DNA of 64,000 nucleotides from Peribacillus simplex (GCF_001542915.1 NZ_LNNH01000012.1:668216-732215), one strand, 5' to 3'. Shown: positions 52,791 to 61,834, counted from the stretch's first letter. The notes: generated from the sequence alone by a model not told the origin. Numbers and translations: made by a program.

Positions 52791-53480
52791 TCATTTCACT
52801 CTTACTTTCTGGTTTACGACAATGGTGTACTGGCTGTCAAGGTCGTTCCACTCTTTGATTTTTTGGACGGTACTGCCATAAGCCAGGCTTAAAGAGTAAA
52901 CGGTGTCGCCGCTAACAACCGTATGATATACCGCTGTATCTTTTTTCTTAAGCTTGAAGCATTTCACAAGGCCGTTTACATGCCCGCGAGCAAGGGATTC
53001 GATAAATGATGCCGTTTTTAACTTGGCTGCATCATTGACATTATCGACAAAACCACTTTCGGTTAGAAGTGCTGGCATGTCCGTTTCACGAAGTACATGT
53101 AAATCCCCTGTTTTTTGTCCCCTATCCGGAATGTCGATCAGCTTCATGACCTCTGTATGAATGGTATCTTGATACGTTTTCGTCTCGCTGCTCGTTGACG
53201 TATAGATATAATCCTCATATCCAGTGCCGCCGCCAGCATTGATATGGATGGCAAGGTAGAAGTCGGCTCCCCAAGCGTTCGCTTGATTGGTCCGATCGCT
53301 TAAAGAGGGAAATGTATCCGATGTCCTGCTCATCTTTACAAAAACGTTCGTATATTCAATCAACAAGATGTCCTTGATTCGCGTCGCGATGGATAAGGTT
53401 AAGTCTTTTTCCTTCAAGCCATTTCCTACAGATCCTGGATCGCTACCGCCGTGTCCGGGGTCAATAAATATTTTTACCAT
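52791..53480 (-). CDS. N-acetylmuramoyl-L-alanine amidase (Amidase_3) with LysM
   Basis: The 229-residue protein has an Amidase_3 domain (about 1-175): IFIDPGHGGSDPG (zinc His), a His in YLAIHINAGGG, and LLTESGFVDN with the catalytic Glu. A C-terminal LysM (about 184-229) follows. There is no signal peptide, as in many Bacillus prophage lysins. It cuts the amide bond between MurNAc and the stem peptide. Its LysM parallels that of the glucosaminidase at 47.3 kb. Start: ATG with AGAGGTGA 6 bases upstream. Confidence 0.9.
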   Translation of the reverse strand: MVKIFIDPGHGGSDPGSVGNGLKEKDLTLSIATRIKDILLIEYTNVFVKMSRTSDTFPSLSDRTNQANAWGADFYLAIHINAGGGTGYEDYIYTSTSSETKTYQDTIHTEVMKLIDIPDRGQKTGDLHVLRETDMPALLTESGFVDNVNDAAKLKTASFIESLARGHVNGLVKCFKLKKKDTAVYHTVVSGDTVYSLSLAYGSTVQKIKEWNDLDSQYTIVVNQKVRVK

Positions 53481-53809
53481 TTCAATCACCTCTATTAATC
53501 TTATGTACCGGCTTGATAAATGCTTGTACACGTATACTAACAGCTAAAAAAAATCTCTAGTTCAAGAAATGTTTGATATTTCGACACGGCCCCTCTGCTC
53601 ATGCAGCTGATGCCTTCTCCCCGCCGGATTTATTTAAAATTGTACCTTCCCACATATTTTAGCCGCTTTACATTATGCATTTGAAACAACCTGAAAAAAG
53701 CTTCCTTCTATTATTTTACTTTGGTAAAATCTTAACAAGAACTTCCATTAATAATGGTCGTGCGATCAAATCCGTTTCACCATACATATCCTTATAATGG
53801 AGCTGAGAC
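53481..53809. other. Gene-free stretch before the PAS kinase
   Basis: AT-rich spacer between divergent genes. No gene, terminator or clear promoter that I can support. Confidence 0.5.
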
Positions 53810-54874
53810 ATGGAAAAGAATGATAACAAGGCATTGGATAATGACTACCGGGACCTTATCCCGAGAAATGGATTCTTATTCAAATTCATAAAAAAAGATA
53901 ACGACTTCATACACACTTTCGTTGAAGGCGATTTCATTACAAAATCAATCATGCCAACCGCGATGGTCATCGGGAAAAAATTATCTGACTTTTTGCCAAT
54001 GAAACAAGCTCTTATAAAACAACGGTTTTATGAAATAGCATGGGATGGAGAAACGGTGAATTATGAAGGCAAAGTCGGTGATATTCATTACGTTGCGTCA
54101 CTGAATCCTTTGATGGTGAATGGTAAAGTAACCGAGGTCATCGGAACGGCAATCGATATCACAGATAAGAAAAGAAACGAAAACAAGCTTCTGGAGCTGG
54201 AAAAATTGGCTGTAGTGGGCGAATTGGCTGCTGGTATAGCTCATGAAATCCGTAACCCGCTAACTTCAATCATTGGGTTTACCCAAATCATAAGCGAACG
54301 TGTTGATGACGCGAGCATACATGATTATCTTGGAATTATGATGAGGGAATTGGATAGGATCAACAGCATTGTAAATGAATTTATGTTTATCGCAAAGCCG
54401 GATGAAACCATGAAAGCCAGCAAGTACAATATCAACTCGCTTATTGCAGATGTCAATAAATTCATGGAACCACAGTCAAATTTGAAAGGAATCAGGATCA
54501 ATTTTGACTCTCAATCAGAGCAAATTACGGCTGTTTGCGACCAAAATCTAATGAAGCAGGTATTGATTAATCTTATCCAAAATTCGATTGAAGCTACTGA
54601 GGAAAACGGAGAAGAGATCAAAATTTCCTTGGGACAGGCATCCGATGACAAATTTTTCATCCATATCACGGATAAAGGTAACGGGATGACGAGCGACAGA
54701 CTCAAAAGATTGTTCGAACCTTTTTATACCACAAAAGAAAAGGGCACTGGATTGGGACTGATGATTTGCAGAAGGATTATCGAATTACATCAAGGCACGA
54801 TTGAATTTAAAAGCGATGTAGGCACCGGGACCGAAGTTACCATTATATTGCCCGTAAAAATAGCAAGTACATAA
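53810..54874 (+). CDS. Soluble PAS-type sensor histidine kinase (sporulation-kinase-like)
   Basis: The 354-residue kinase has an N-terminal PAS-like region (about 20-130, ending VIGTAIDITDKKR), a HisKA domain with AGIAHEIRNPLTSIIGF (His145) and a HATPase domain with N-box NLIQNSIEAT, G1 DKGNGM, F-box LFEPFYTTK and G2 GTGLGL. There are no membrane spans, so it senses a cytosolic signal. The HEIRNPLTSI sequence is typical of the Bacillus phosphorelay kinases (KinA/KinE type), and no response regulator is adjacent, which also fits Spo0F as partner. Start: ATG with GGAGCTG about 5 bases upstream. Confidence 0.87.
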   Translation: MEKNDNKALDNDYRDLIPRNGFLFKFIKKDNDFIHTFVEGDFITKSIMPTAMVIGKKLSDFLPMKQALIKQRFYEIAWDGETVNYEGKVGDIHYVASLNPLMVNGKVTEVIGTAIDITDKKRNENKLLELEKLAVVGELAAGIAHEIRNPLTSIIGFTQIISERVDDASIHDYLGIMMRELDRINSIVNEFMFIAKPDETMKASKYNINSLIADVNKFMEPQSNLKGIRINFDSQSEQITAVCDQNLMKQVLINLIQNSIEATEENGEEIKISLGQASDDKFFIHITDKGNGMTSDRLKRLFEPFYTTKEKGTGLGLMICRRIIELHQGTIEFKSDVGTGTEVTIILPVKIAST

Positions 54875-54950
54875 AAGAATACGCTACCATGCTATTGTCA
54901 GTCGGGTTACCTTGCAATCTATCGTCCATTCGAAAAGGAGTGTCGCAGTG

Positions 54951-55877
54951 ATGGACTTCAGAGCATCTGAAACGATTAGGTTTGAACAATTGGTGCAGAA
55001 GTTGGATCAAGCAAACAAGCTTATTCGTTCATGGGATTTAAAAGGGGGAATATCGGCGCAAGTTACAAGGTTGGAAGTATTACAACCTACAGGAAAAATC
55101 GTACAAATGATCGTCCGTCAGCATGGCGTGAATGACTTGAAACGCAACCCCCATATTGCGGCGGATGAGTACAGGCTTTTGGAGATATTGACAAACGAAG
55201 GGTTGCCCGTTCCAACACCTTATTATTTTGAGCAAGCCGGGGGAGCTTTTACTAGGCCATGTTTACTTATTGAATATGTGGAGGGCGGGCCGGAGTTTGC
55301 CCCGTCCAACCTGGCGGATTATATTTTCCAGCTCGCAGCCAATCTAGTTCACATTCATCGTCTCGAATGTGAACATCTTGAGCTTTCTTTTCTTCCTAAA
55401 CAGACAGAATTGCATGAACAGATGCTCCACGAAAAAAGGGCAAATATGGACGAAACCTTAAATAACAGCTTGATCCTCCATGTATTAAAATCAGCCATTC
55501 CATTTCCCTCATTGAATAGAGATGTAATCCTTCATGGTGATTATTGGCCAGGAAATATATTATTCTTTGAAGATACCCTCGCTTCGGTAATCGACTGGGA
55601 AGACGCAGCCTTAGGTGATCCTTTGGCTGACCTTGCCAATAGCCAGCTTGAAATATTATTTCATTTTGGAGCGGCAGCAATGGATAACTTCACCGACGTC
55701 TATGTATCCATGATGCCACACTTGAATTTGGCCACTTTACCATTCTGGCAATTATATGCGGCATTACGGTTATCTTCGTTTCCTGAATGGGGCTTGGAAA
55801 AAAACAAAGAAAAGATCATGCGGAAGCGATTCACGTCATTTGTTCAGCAAGCGATGAAAATGGTTGGCCATTGCTAA
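54951..55877 (+). CDS. APH-family phosphotransferase-like protein
   Basis: The 308-residue protein has the aminoglycoside-phosphotransferase/choline-kinase fold: a nucleotide-binding N-lobe (VTRLEVLQPTGKIVQMIVRQHG), Brenner motif VILHGDYWPGNILF (catalytic Asp) and metal-binding VIDWEDAALGDPLADLA. It phosphorylates a small hydroxylated compound; the substrate cannot be read. Start: ATG (or the adjacent GTG) following AAAGGAG by 7-10 bases. It follows the PAS kinase by about 75 bases on the same strand. Confidence 0.83.
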   Translation: MDFRASETIRFEQLVQKLDQANKLIRSWDLKGGISAQVTRLEVLQPTGKIVQMIVRQHGVNDLKRNPHIAADEYRLLEILTNEGLPVPTPYYFEQAGGAFTRPCLLIEYVEGGPEFAPSNLADYIFQLAANLVHIHRLECEHLELSFLPKQTELHEQMLHEKRANMDETLNNSLILHVLKSAIPFPSLNRDVILHGDYWPGNILFFEDTLASVIDWEDAALGDPLADLANSQLEILFHFGAAAMDNFTDVYVSMMPHLNLATLPFWQLYAALRLSSFPEWGLEKNKEKIMRKRFTSFVQQAMKMVGHC

Positions 55878-56007
55878 AAACCTATAAACGAAATCGAATA
55901 TTCAGCAACGTTACAGACATTTTTTAGAAAAAGGCGTTTATACTAGTCCCTTTGCCATTTCATTTCATAAACTAATAATGACCAAAAAAATGACGGGAGG
56001 TGTTGAA

Positions 56008-56313
56008 ATGTATAATAAACCATGGGGGCACCCACATGGCGGCCAGCGCCCACCGCAATATTGCCCGCCGCAGACCATGCCTGTACAGTACGATCCGTCT
56101 CAATCTTCCCCCACCAGACATTATGTTAAAACAAATATCATTAATACTGTCATTCCAGTTTTTCACCCCGCACATACCACTACCGTAAATAAACATGTCA
56201 TCACATATAAACATTTTTTTCCGCACAGGTGTAACGGCATGAATGGATATCCCCCCCAAGGCTTGGTTGGTGCTCCTCCAGGCAATTTTACGAGGAACCA
56301 GTTCAGATATTAA
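56008..56313 (+). CDS. cotD: CotD-family inner spore coat protein
   Basis: The 101-residue protein is rich in Pro, His, Gln and Tyr, with the CotD core TNIINTVIPVFHPAHTTTVNKHVITYKHFFPH (about 43-75). CotD is an inner spore coat protein made under sigmaK. ATG chosen because GGGAGGTG lies 5 bases before it; a frame opening ten codons earlier overlaps that site. The antisense frame is a shadow. Confidence 0.87.
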   Translation: MYNKPWGHPHGGQRPPQYCPPQTMPVQYDPSQSSPTRHYVKTNIINTVIPVFHPAHTTTVNKHVITYKHFFPHRCNGMNGYPPQGLVGAPPGNFTRNQFRY

Positions 56314-56318
56314 CAAAC

Positions 56319-56344
56319 AAAACCCCGATCCGGGGTTTTTTATT
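56319..56344 (+). terminator. cotD terminator
   Basis: AAAACCCCG / CGGGGTTTT stem and T-run. Confidence 0.85.
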
Positions 56345-56509
56345 ATGGATTATCGCCCTGACCCCATGTAAAGCTGGAAAAAGCGTTCAAGTTTTTTTTT
56401 CGCTCTAGGTATACGAAAGATGCAATTCCAGAGCATCAACATATGATACATAAGGTGTAACTATCATATGGGATATCAGTAGCCCATTCCCTTAACACAT
56501 TGGAAGGTG

Positions 56510-57016
56510 ATGATCATAACGTACCCTATTTTTATTGTGACTGGCATCAGTGGTTCCGGTAAATCGGCAACCTCATTGGAACTACAGAAAATCATGGTTG
56601 ATTTAAATGTAAATGTTTTTGATATGGATCTTATTGTAAATGATGAAAATTATCAGCAAGCTTGTGATAATTGGTTGAAAATTGCCTATTATAGTGCATA
56701 TTCCGGGCGGAATACCGTTTTGTTTGGCCATGTACCTGACCCATATAACGTAGAAATCTGTGATCACTTCCCTTTTTTTGGTCCTGTGCATTATCTCCAT
56801 CTTTTTTGTAATGACAAAGCGCGCACAGAACGGCTAGCGGCACGGGGGAAATGGACGGAAAATAGCATCGAATATATGAATGTACTATCTGAAAAATTGG
56901 TTCAGGAAGCTCAGACATCCTCTCCTCCCATCCCAGTAATAGATACCTCCAGCACTTCGCCACCCCAAGTGGCCAAGCTGATTAAAAAATGGATACTGAA
57001 AAACATGCCTAAATAA
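56510..57016 (+). CDS. P-loop nucleotide kinase-like protein
   Basis: The 168-residue protein has Walker A GISGSGKSAT near the N-terminus, an Asp in the second strand (VNVFDMDLIV) and a LID-like segment (DKARTERLAARGKWTENSIEY). This resembles small P-loop kinases of the shikimate/gluconate/adenylylsulfate-kinase size class, but the substrate is not recognised. Start: ATG close behind GGAAGG; a GTG one codon earlier overlaps it. It is isolated between cotD and a GAF kinase. Confidence 0.75.
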   Translation: MIITYPIFIVTGISGSGKSATSLELQKIMVDLNVNVFDMDLIVNDENYQQACDNWLKIAYYSAYSGRNTVLFGHVPDPYNVEICDHFPFFGPVHYLHLFCNDKARTERLAARGKWTENSIEYMNVLSEKLVQEAQTSSPPIPVIDTSSTSPPQVAKLIKKWILKNMPK

Positions 57017-57368
57017 AGAATATATAGAAATCGGAATGTGACAATTACGGTTTATTAGCTACTTGTTTTACGAAGTTGTCCATCATGTTTTTTTCTCTTT
57101 TCTAAGAAAAGGTATTGATTTTTATTGCTTAGCATTCCGGGCTGGGTAGTAAAGGACAAGTCCTACATTATTCGAACCCCTCCGCCTATTAAATGATATA
57201 ATGGGAGCATCAGTATAAGAATGCATGAATGGACGATAAGTCTTCCATCAAATATAGGGCTTTTGTCATTCTCCATGAAATCATGGTATATGCTGCATAG
57301 GAATGTCTCATGTCATGAACCACTTTACTGTGCGCATGGCAATCTTTGAGACATAGGAGGAAAATTAA
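57017..57368. other. Gene-free stretch before the GAF kinase
   Basis: Contains an extended -10 promoter about 170 bases before the GAF kinase gene and no supported gene. Confidence 0.55.
57194..57202 (+). promoter_or_regulatory. Extended -10 promoter
   Basis: TGATATAAT has a perfect -10 with the TG extension. No good -35. It is a likely promoter of the GAF kinase gene, leaving a leader of about 160 bases. Confidence 0.5.
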
Positions 57369-58589
57369 TTGAACATGATGGAAATTACCCCACATGAAAA
57401 AGAACGTATAAATGCCCTACAGCGGTATCAAATACTTGATACACCGCCGGATGGCGCTTTCGATAGGGTTACGGCCCTTGCATCACAGCTCCTGAATGTA
57501 CCTATCGCCATTACCAGCCTTGTCGACGAGGATCGGATATGGTTCAAGTCCCATCATGGCTTGGATGTGGAGGAAATCGAAAGGGAGCCAGGTCTCTGTG
57601 CTTCAGCCATACTTCACAATGTTCCTTATATACTTAAAGATGCCAGTTTAGATCCACGATCGCTAGCAAACCCTTTGGTGGCAGGAGAAAACGGGTTCCG
57701 TTTTTATGCCGGCATCCCTTTGAATACGCATGACAACCATAATCTTGGCGTTCTTTGTGTCATTGATTATAAGCCGCGTGTCATCACGGAACAAGAACTG
57801 GAAATTCTCCGGTCCCTTGCCCAGATCGTCATGGATGAAATGGAGCTGCGTTTGGCATCACTCCAAATTGATAAACTCAGTAAGGATAAATCCGATTTAC
57901 TGGCTGTCCTCAGTCAAGAAATTAAAGATCCCATGATCGGTATTTTGGGAATGACGGAGTTGCTTCATTCTACTGAAATGACGGACGAACAAAAAGAATA
58001 TACGGAAATCATCGAAACGAGCGGCAAGGCGCTGCTTACGATGGTAAGTCATATATTGAATTATTCTAAAATGGATACGGGTAAAATGGAAATGAACATC
58101 CAGCCTTTTGATATCTACTTCTGTGTAGAACAAGTATTCAAATCATTCAAAGCTGAAGCCGATAAAAAAGGAATGAGATTACTTAGTGATATCGATCCGG
58201 AGATTCCGATGGTATTATTGGGCGATGATCATAAAATCCGTCAGATCCTTGTAAATTTAATAGAAAACGCCATTAAGTATACGGATGATGGCAACATTAA
58301 CATTTCCGTCACCTTAATGCCCGGAGAAAACAATCCTGATTTCATCCATTTATCTTTCCATGTAAAGGATTCAGGAAACGGTATTCCAAATGATCAAGTA
58401 GCGAGCCTTTTTAAGCCTTTCAATCAAGTGTATCCAAAAGGCACGGCAACATTCAAAACAGGGACGGGCCTTGGCCTTTCCATCTGTAAACGATTGACGG
58501 AAATGATGGATGGAAGCATTTGGCTTGAAGAGACTAGTGAACAAGGGTCGACATTCTCCTTCGAAATAAAGCTGCCGGCATTAACCTAG
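57369..58589 (+). CDS. GAF-domain histidine kinase-like protein lacking the phospho-acceptor His
   Basis: The 406-residue soluble protein has an N-terminal GAF domain (about 20-150, KERINALQRYQILDTPPDGAFDRV, SLVDEDRIWFKSHHGL), a HisKA-like dimerisation region (about 165-235) and a HATPase domain with N-box NLIENAIKYT, G1 DSGNGI and G2 GTGLGLSIC. At the H-box, where LSHEIRTPMNGI is normal, it reads LSQEIKDPMIGI: Gln183 (codon CAA) replaces the catalytic His. It cannot autophosphorylate in the usual way and may be a regulator or partner of another kinase. Start: TTG with AGGAGG 8 bases upstream. Confidence 0.87.
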   Translation: MNMMEITPHEKERINALQRYQILDTPPDGAFDRVTALASQLLNVPIAITSLVDEDRIWFKSHHGLDVEEIEREPGLCASAILHNVPYILKDASLDPRSLANPLVAGENGFRFYAGIPLNTHDNHNLGVLCVIDYKPRVITEQELEILRSLAQIVMDEMELRLASLQIDKLSKDKSDLLAVLSQEIKDPMIGILGMTELLHSTEMTDEQKEYTEIIETSGKALLTMVSHILNYSKMDTGKMEMNIQPFDIYFCVEQVFKSFKAEADKKGMRLLSDIDPEIPMVLLGDDHKIRQILVNLIENAIKYTDDGNINISVTLMPGENNPDFIHLSFHVKDSGNGIPNDQVASLFKPFNQVYPKGTATFKTGTGLGLSICKRLTEMMDGSIWLEETSEQGSTFSFEIKLPALT

Positions 58590-58614
58590 TAACTGCTCGT
58601 TGATTATTTATACG

Positions 58615-58660
58615 ATGGATACCGTGGCGAAAATAGGCGGTATCCATCTTTTACTTTATT
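58615..58660 (+). terminator. GAF kinase terminator
   Basis: GATGGATACCG / CGGTATCCATC arms followed by TTTTACTTTATT. It lies in front of the convergent dnaN-like stop. Confidence 0.8.
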
Positions 58661-58688
58661 AAAATGCAAGCGTGCACCTATGTACACA

Positions 58689-59825
58689 TCAAGCTGATGG
58701 TGATCTTACAGGTGAAATGAGATGAAGCTGTGAAGTACCATTGACAGGCTCGATTAGGACAGGCTTCATGGCTCCGCCAAAGCTTAGTTTGACCTCTTTT
58801 TCCTTTATCACCTTCAAGGCATCCAATAAGAAATATCCATCAAGTGAAACATTTACTTCTCCTTCACCTTTTATGCCCTTGATAGTTTGGATTTCTTTTA
58901 TTTTCCCTCGTTCTGTTGAATTGGAAGAAATTTGTAATCCATTGCCCTCCAAGAGATCTAAGTGTACATTGTTATTTCGGCAATCCCTAGCAAAGAGACA
59001 GGCTCTATCAACTCCTTTTACTAGTTTATTAGTGTCCATGATGATGGTCGTTTTCGAATCTCTTGGCAGCATTTCCAATACATTAGGATAGCTGCCATCT
59101 ATCAACCTGGTAAAAAGTGAAATATGGCTTGATTTGAATCCCACGTAACTTTTTGAAACAAAAATATGTACGACACCCGCTTCATCATTCATTAATTTGG
59201 TCAGCTCATTCAGGCTCTTACTTGGGACGATGAACGAACCAGTTATTTTGGTCTCTAACGCTAGCTCGCTTGACGCCAAGCGATGCGAATTCGTCGCCAC
59301 GCAACAAAGCAAATTTTCCTTGAATGTCATATTGACTCCTGCCAGTGCAGGCCTGGACTCGCTTTTGGATACGGCAAAAACCGTCTGCTTAATGATTTCC
59401 TGCAATCCTTCACTGTGTACCTCAATGAATGCGGAATCATCAATGAACGGAAGATCAGGATATTCTGTCGAATTGAAACCATTAAGATCAGTAACGATTT
59501 CAGCCGATTTAATCGTTACTGAATGGTTTGCGTTGAGCTTAATATGGATGTCATCGGATAATTTTTGGATGATATCACGTAAATATTTTGCTGGTAAGAC
59601 GACACTTCCCTTATCATACACCTCCAATACTCTTTCACCGCCAAGCGTAACTGGAATGGTTTTTTCGATGATAATGTCTGAATTGCTGCCTAGGAGGATT
59701 AATCCATCCACATTTGCGACTATCTTTATCCCTGTTAAAATGGATGGTGTCGTTTTTGTGGAAATTGCATGCCCGACAGCTGAAAGAGCTTGATGAAGGC
59801 AGTTTTTGTTAACCATAAATTCCAT
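58689..59825 (-). CDS. dnaN: DNA polymerase III beta subunit (sliding clamp), second copy
   Basis: The 378-residue protein (the length of B. subtilis DnaN) has the three-domain clamp layout: ALSAVGHAISTKTTPSILTGIKI (domain 1), EYPDLPFIDDSAF and FAVSKSESRPALAGVNM (domain 2), LIDGSYPNVLEMLPRDSKTTI (domain 3) and C-terminal HLISPVR. It encircles DNA and tethers polymerases. The usual gene lies beside dnaA at the origin; no dnaA or recF is here, so this is a paralogue. ATG has AAGGAG 11 bases upstream; a GTG four codons earlier overlaps the ribosome site. Confidence 0.88.
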   Translation of the reverse strand: MEFMVNKNCLHQALSAVGHAISTKTTPSILTGIKIVANVDGLILLGSNSDIIIEKTIPVTLGGERVLEVYDKGSVVLPAKYLRDIIQKLSDDIHIKLNANHSVTIKSAEIVTDLNGFNSTEYPDLPFIDDSAFIEVHSEGLQEIIKQTVFAVSKSESRPALAGVNMTFKENLLCCVATNSHRLASSELALETKITGSFIVPSKSLNELTKLMNDEAGVVHIFVSKSYVGFKSSHISLFTRLIDGSYPNVLEMLPRDSKTTIIMDTNKLVKGVDRACLFARDCRNNNVHLDLLEGNGLQISSNSTERGKIKEIQTIKGIKGEGEVNVSLDGYFLLDALKVIKEKEVKLSFGGAMKPVLIEPVNGTSQLHLISPVRSPSA

Positions 59826-60280
59826 AAGAAAAACCACTCCTTGATATTCGTTTATAAACTCTATTCGACAAATTTCCTAAGAACCCCTTTTTGACCTTTT
59901 TTACAAACAAAGTTTGCAGCACGAGTTAGGCTTTCATCACATCGGAGTTGACAACACCACTCAGACAGTTTTGATTCATTTGGTGTTTCCTTCTCTTATG
60001 CACTCTATTATGTGATATATTGAGCACTAGCTTGCTTCTTCAAGCAGAGCTGCAGCAAAAACATGGAAGATTCATTCAGTTCTTGGAAATGATAGATTGC
60101 CCATGAACAGCATCGAAAAGGAATAGGGAAGCAAGATAGCATGTGAACCGCTGTGACATGCTGAATGATGATAGAATGTTACATTTTGTTGCGAGACTTT
60201 TTATATGGCTCCCTTAGATGATAAGATGCTTGAGAAAGTAATTTAAAAATTCATGAACAGCAATATAGGAGGAGATCATT
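59826..60280. other. Gene-free stretch between the clamp and SMR genes
   Basis: Divergent promoter region. No gene, strong hairpin or clear LexA box that I can support. Confidence 0.5.
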
Positions 60281-60610
60281 TTGTATCCATATGCATTCTT
60301 GGCAATAGCGATTGTAAGTGAAGTGTTTGGCAGCTCCATGTTAAAAGGATCGAACGGATTTAAACGTTTTTTCCCTTCCTTGGGTGTCATAATCGGAATG
60401 GGTTTAGCCTTTTATTGCCTATCCATATCCCTCATGACCATTCCACTTGGAACGGCGTATGCGATATGGTCCGGCATTGGAACCGCCTTAACAGCTTTAG
60501 TGGGGGTAATCGTTTATAAAGAAAGCTTCAATCTGAAAAAATTCATAGGTTTACTTTTGATCATTGGCGGAGTCGTCATTTTGAAGCTTGCTGCTGGTGA
60601 TTCTCAATAA
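60281..60610 (+). CDS. SMR-family multidrug exporter subunit 1
   Basis: The 109-residue, four-span SMR protein has the conserved membrane Glu in AIAIVSEVFGSSMLK (about residue 14) and LGTAYAIWSGIGTALTALVG (about 58-77). Members export cationic drugs or guanidinium by proton exchange. It is followed at 28 bases by a second SMR gene; such pairs (EbrAB, YkkCD, YvdRS) act as heterodimers. Start: TTG with GGAGGAG about 8 bases upstream. Confidence 0.9.
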   Translation: MYPYAFLAIAIVSEVFGSSMLKGSNGFKRFFPSLGVIIGMGLAFYCLSISLMTIPLGTAYAIWSGIGTALTALVGVIVYKESFNLKKFIGLLLIIGGVVILKLAAGDSQ

Positions 60611-60638
60611 CGTTTTTAATTATATTGGAGGTAATGGA

Positions 60639-60992
60639 ATGAAAGGGTACATGGCACTGGGGATATCCATCATAACCGAAGTATTTGGGACGACCATGCT
60701 TAAGATATCTGATGGATTCACTAATTTTTTCCCGACATTAGGGGTTATCCTGGGCTTCGGAACGGCGTTTTATTGCCTATCCTTATGTCTTAAAACGATT
60801 CCGTTAAGCTTGGCTTATGCCATTTGGTCTGGAATCGGCACCGCTTTAACTGCATTGATAGGCGTTATTCTCTGGGATGAGCCCTTTAGTACACTTACGT
60901 TAGGCGGGTTAATCTTAATCATTGGCGGAGTTGCTTTATTGAACGCTTCCCATTCTTCGAAGCAAACAAAGAAATCATCTCTAACTGAATGA
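60639..60992 (+). CDS. SMR-family multidrug exporter subunit 2
   Basis: The 117-residue, four-span SMR protein has Glu in ISIITEVFGTTMLK (about residue 14) and LSLAYAIWSGIGTALTALIGVILWDEPF. It is clearly a paralogue of the preceding gene, with a longer polar C-terminal tail (SSKQTKKSS). It probably pairs with it in antiparallel fashion. ATG chosen because TGGAGG lies 7 bases before it; earlier in-frame codons overlap the first gene. Confidence 0.9.
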   Translation: MKGYMALGISIITEVFGTTMLKISDGFTNFFPTLGVILGFGTAFYCLSLCLKTIPLSLAYAIWSGIGTALTALIGVILWDEPFSTLTLGGLILIIGGVALLNASHSSKQTKKSSLTE

Positions 60993-61046
60993 AACAGCTA
61001 GATGAAAGGTACAAAATGACCAACTCAAGGCGGAATTTGACAGGTA

Positions 61047-61090
61047 AAAAGGGGGTTCGGAAATGTTAAATTCCGAACCCCCTTTTGTCT
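61047..61090 (+). terminator. SMR operon terminator (repeat family A)
   Basis: AAGGGGGTTCGGAA / TTCCGAACCCCCTT arms followed by TTGTCT, almost identical to the hairpin at 0.42 kb. Confidence 0.8.
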
Positions 61091-61120
61091 TGAACTATTG
61101 GGCATATACGGCTGAAGTCT

Positions 61121-61834
61121 TTACCAAGTCCGCCGTGCAAAGTCGGTGAACTTGAATTTATCCGGCCTATGCCTGGATTCACTATACTGAAACAAACTTC
61201 CATCCATTAAATGGACAGTACTTCTCACGACGGCGACCATATCATAGTCTTCAATATCCAATAGCTGTTTATCTTCGTCACTGCATGGCTCCACGGTGAT
61301 TTCCTTATTCGAAAATCCAATCTGAAGCCCCAGTTCTCCCTCGATATATCGATAAATCGAATCCTCACTGATTTCCTTTGTCAGCTTAGGGACAAGCTCA
61401 CTATTGAAATAATCTTTATCAAGGATGATTTTTTTGCCATTGATTTGCCGAATCCGAAAAACCTTCCATATTTCCTGATCTTTCGTTAGGTCAAGATGCT
61501 TCATCATGTTTGAGTCCGGGGACTCAAGCTCCAGCGTATGAATGATCGTTTTGGAATGCAGATTCAGCTTCTCCGCCATTTCCTTAAAGGAAATCAATCC
61601 TGCCACAGGAAAATTGAATTTGTTGATATCGAGCACGAAAGATCCCTTGCCCTTGATTTTGTGAATATACCCATTTTGTTCGAGTAAATTCAAAGCCTTC
61701 CTCACAGTATCCCTTGAAATACCATACTCTTCCATGAAGCTGCTTTCGGAAGGAAGCTTTTCATTGGCGGAAAAAGTTTTTTCTTCAATCTTTGTAACGA
61801 TATCACCATATAGTGATAGGTATTTGCTGTTCAT
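61121..61834 (-). CDS. treR: TreR, trehalose operon repressor (GntR family)
   Basis: The 237-residue protein has a GntR winged helix (KLPSESSFMEEYGISRDTVRKALNLLEQNGYIHKIKGKGSFV, about 26-67) and a UTRA ligand domain (about 90-230). TreR represses the tre genes and is released by trehalose-6-phosphate. It is the last gene of treP-treA-treR, the B. subtilis order. Start: ATG with GTGGTGAT 3-6 bases upstream; it lies 15 bases after the treA stop. Confidence 0.93.
   Translation of the reverse strand: MNSKYLSLYGDIVTKIEEKTFSANEKLPSESSFMEEYGISRDTVRKALNLLEQNGYIHKIKGKGSFVLDINKFNFPVAGLISFKEMAEKLNLHSKTIIHTLELESPDSNMMKHLDLTKDQEIWKVFRIRQINGKKIILDKDYFNSELVPKLTKEISEDSIYRYIEGELGLQIGFSNKEITVEPCSDEDKQLLDIEDYDMVAVVRSTVHLMDGSLFQYSESRHRPDKFKFTDFARRTW

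Noticed and set aside
55972-56316. 114-codon frame antisense to cotD
   Set aside because: The plus strand encodes a clear CotD protein with ribosome site and terminator.
58689-59880. LexA box upstream of the dnaN paralogue
   Set aside because: The best match (CGAATAGAGTTTAT) has too many mismatches to the consensus.
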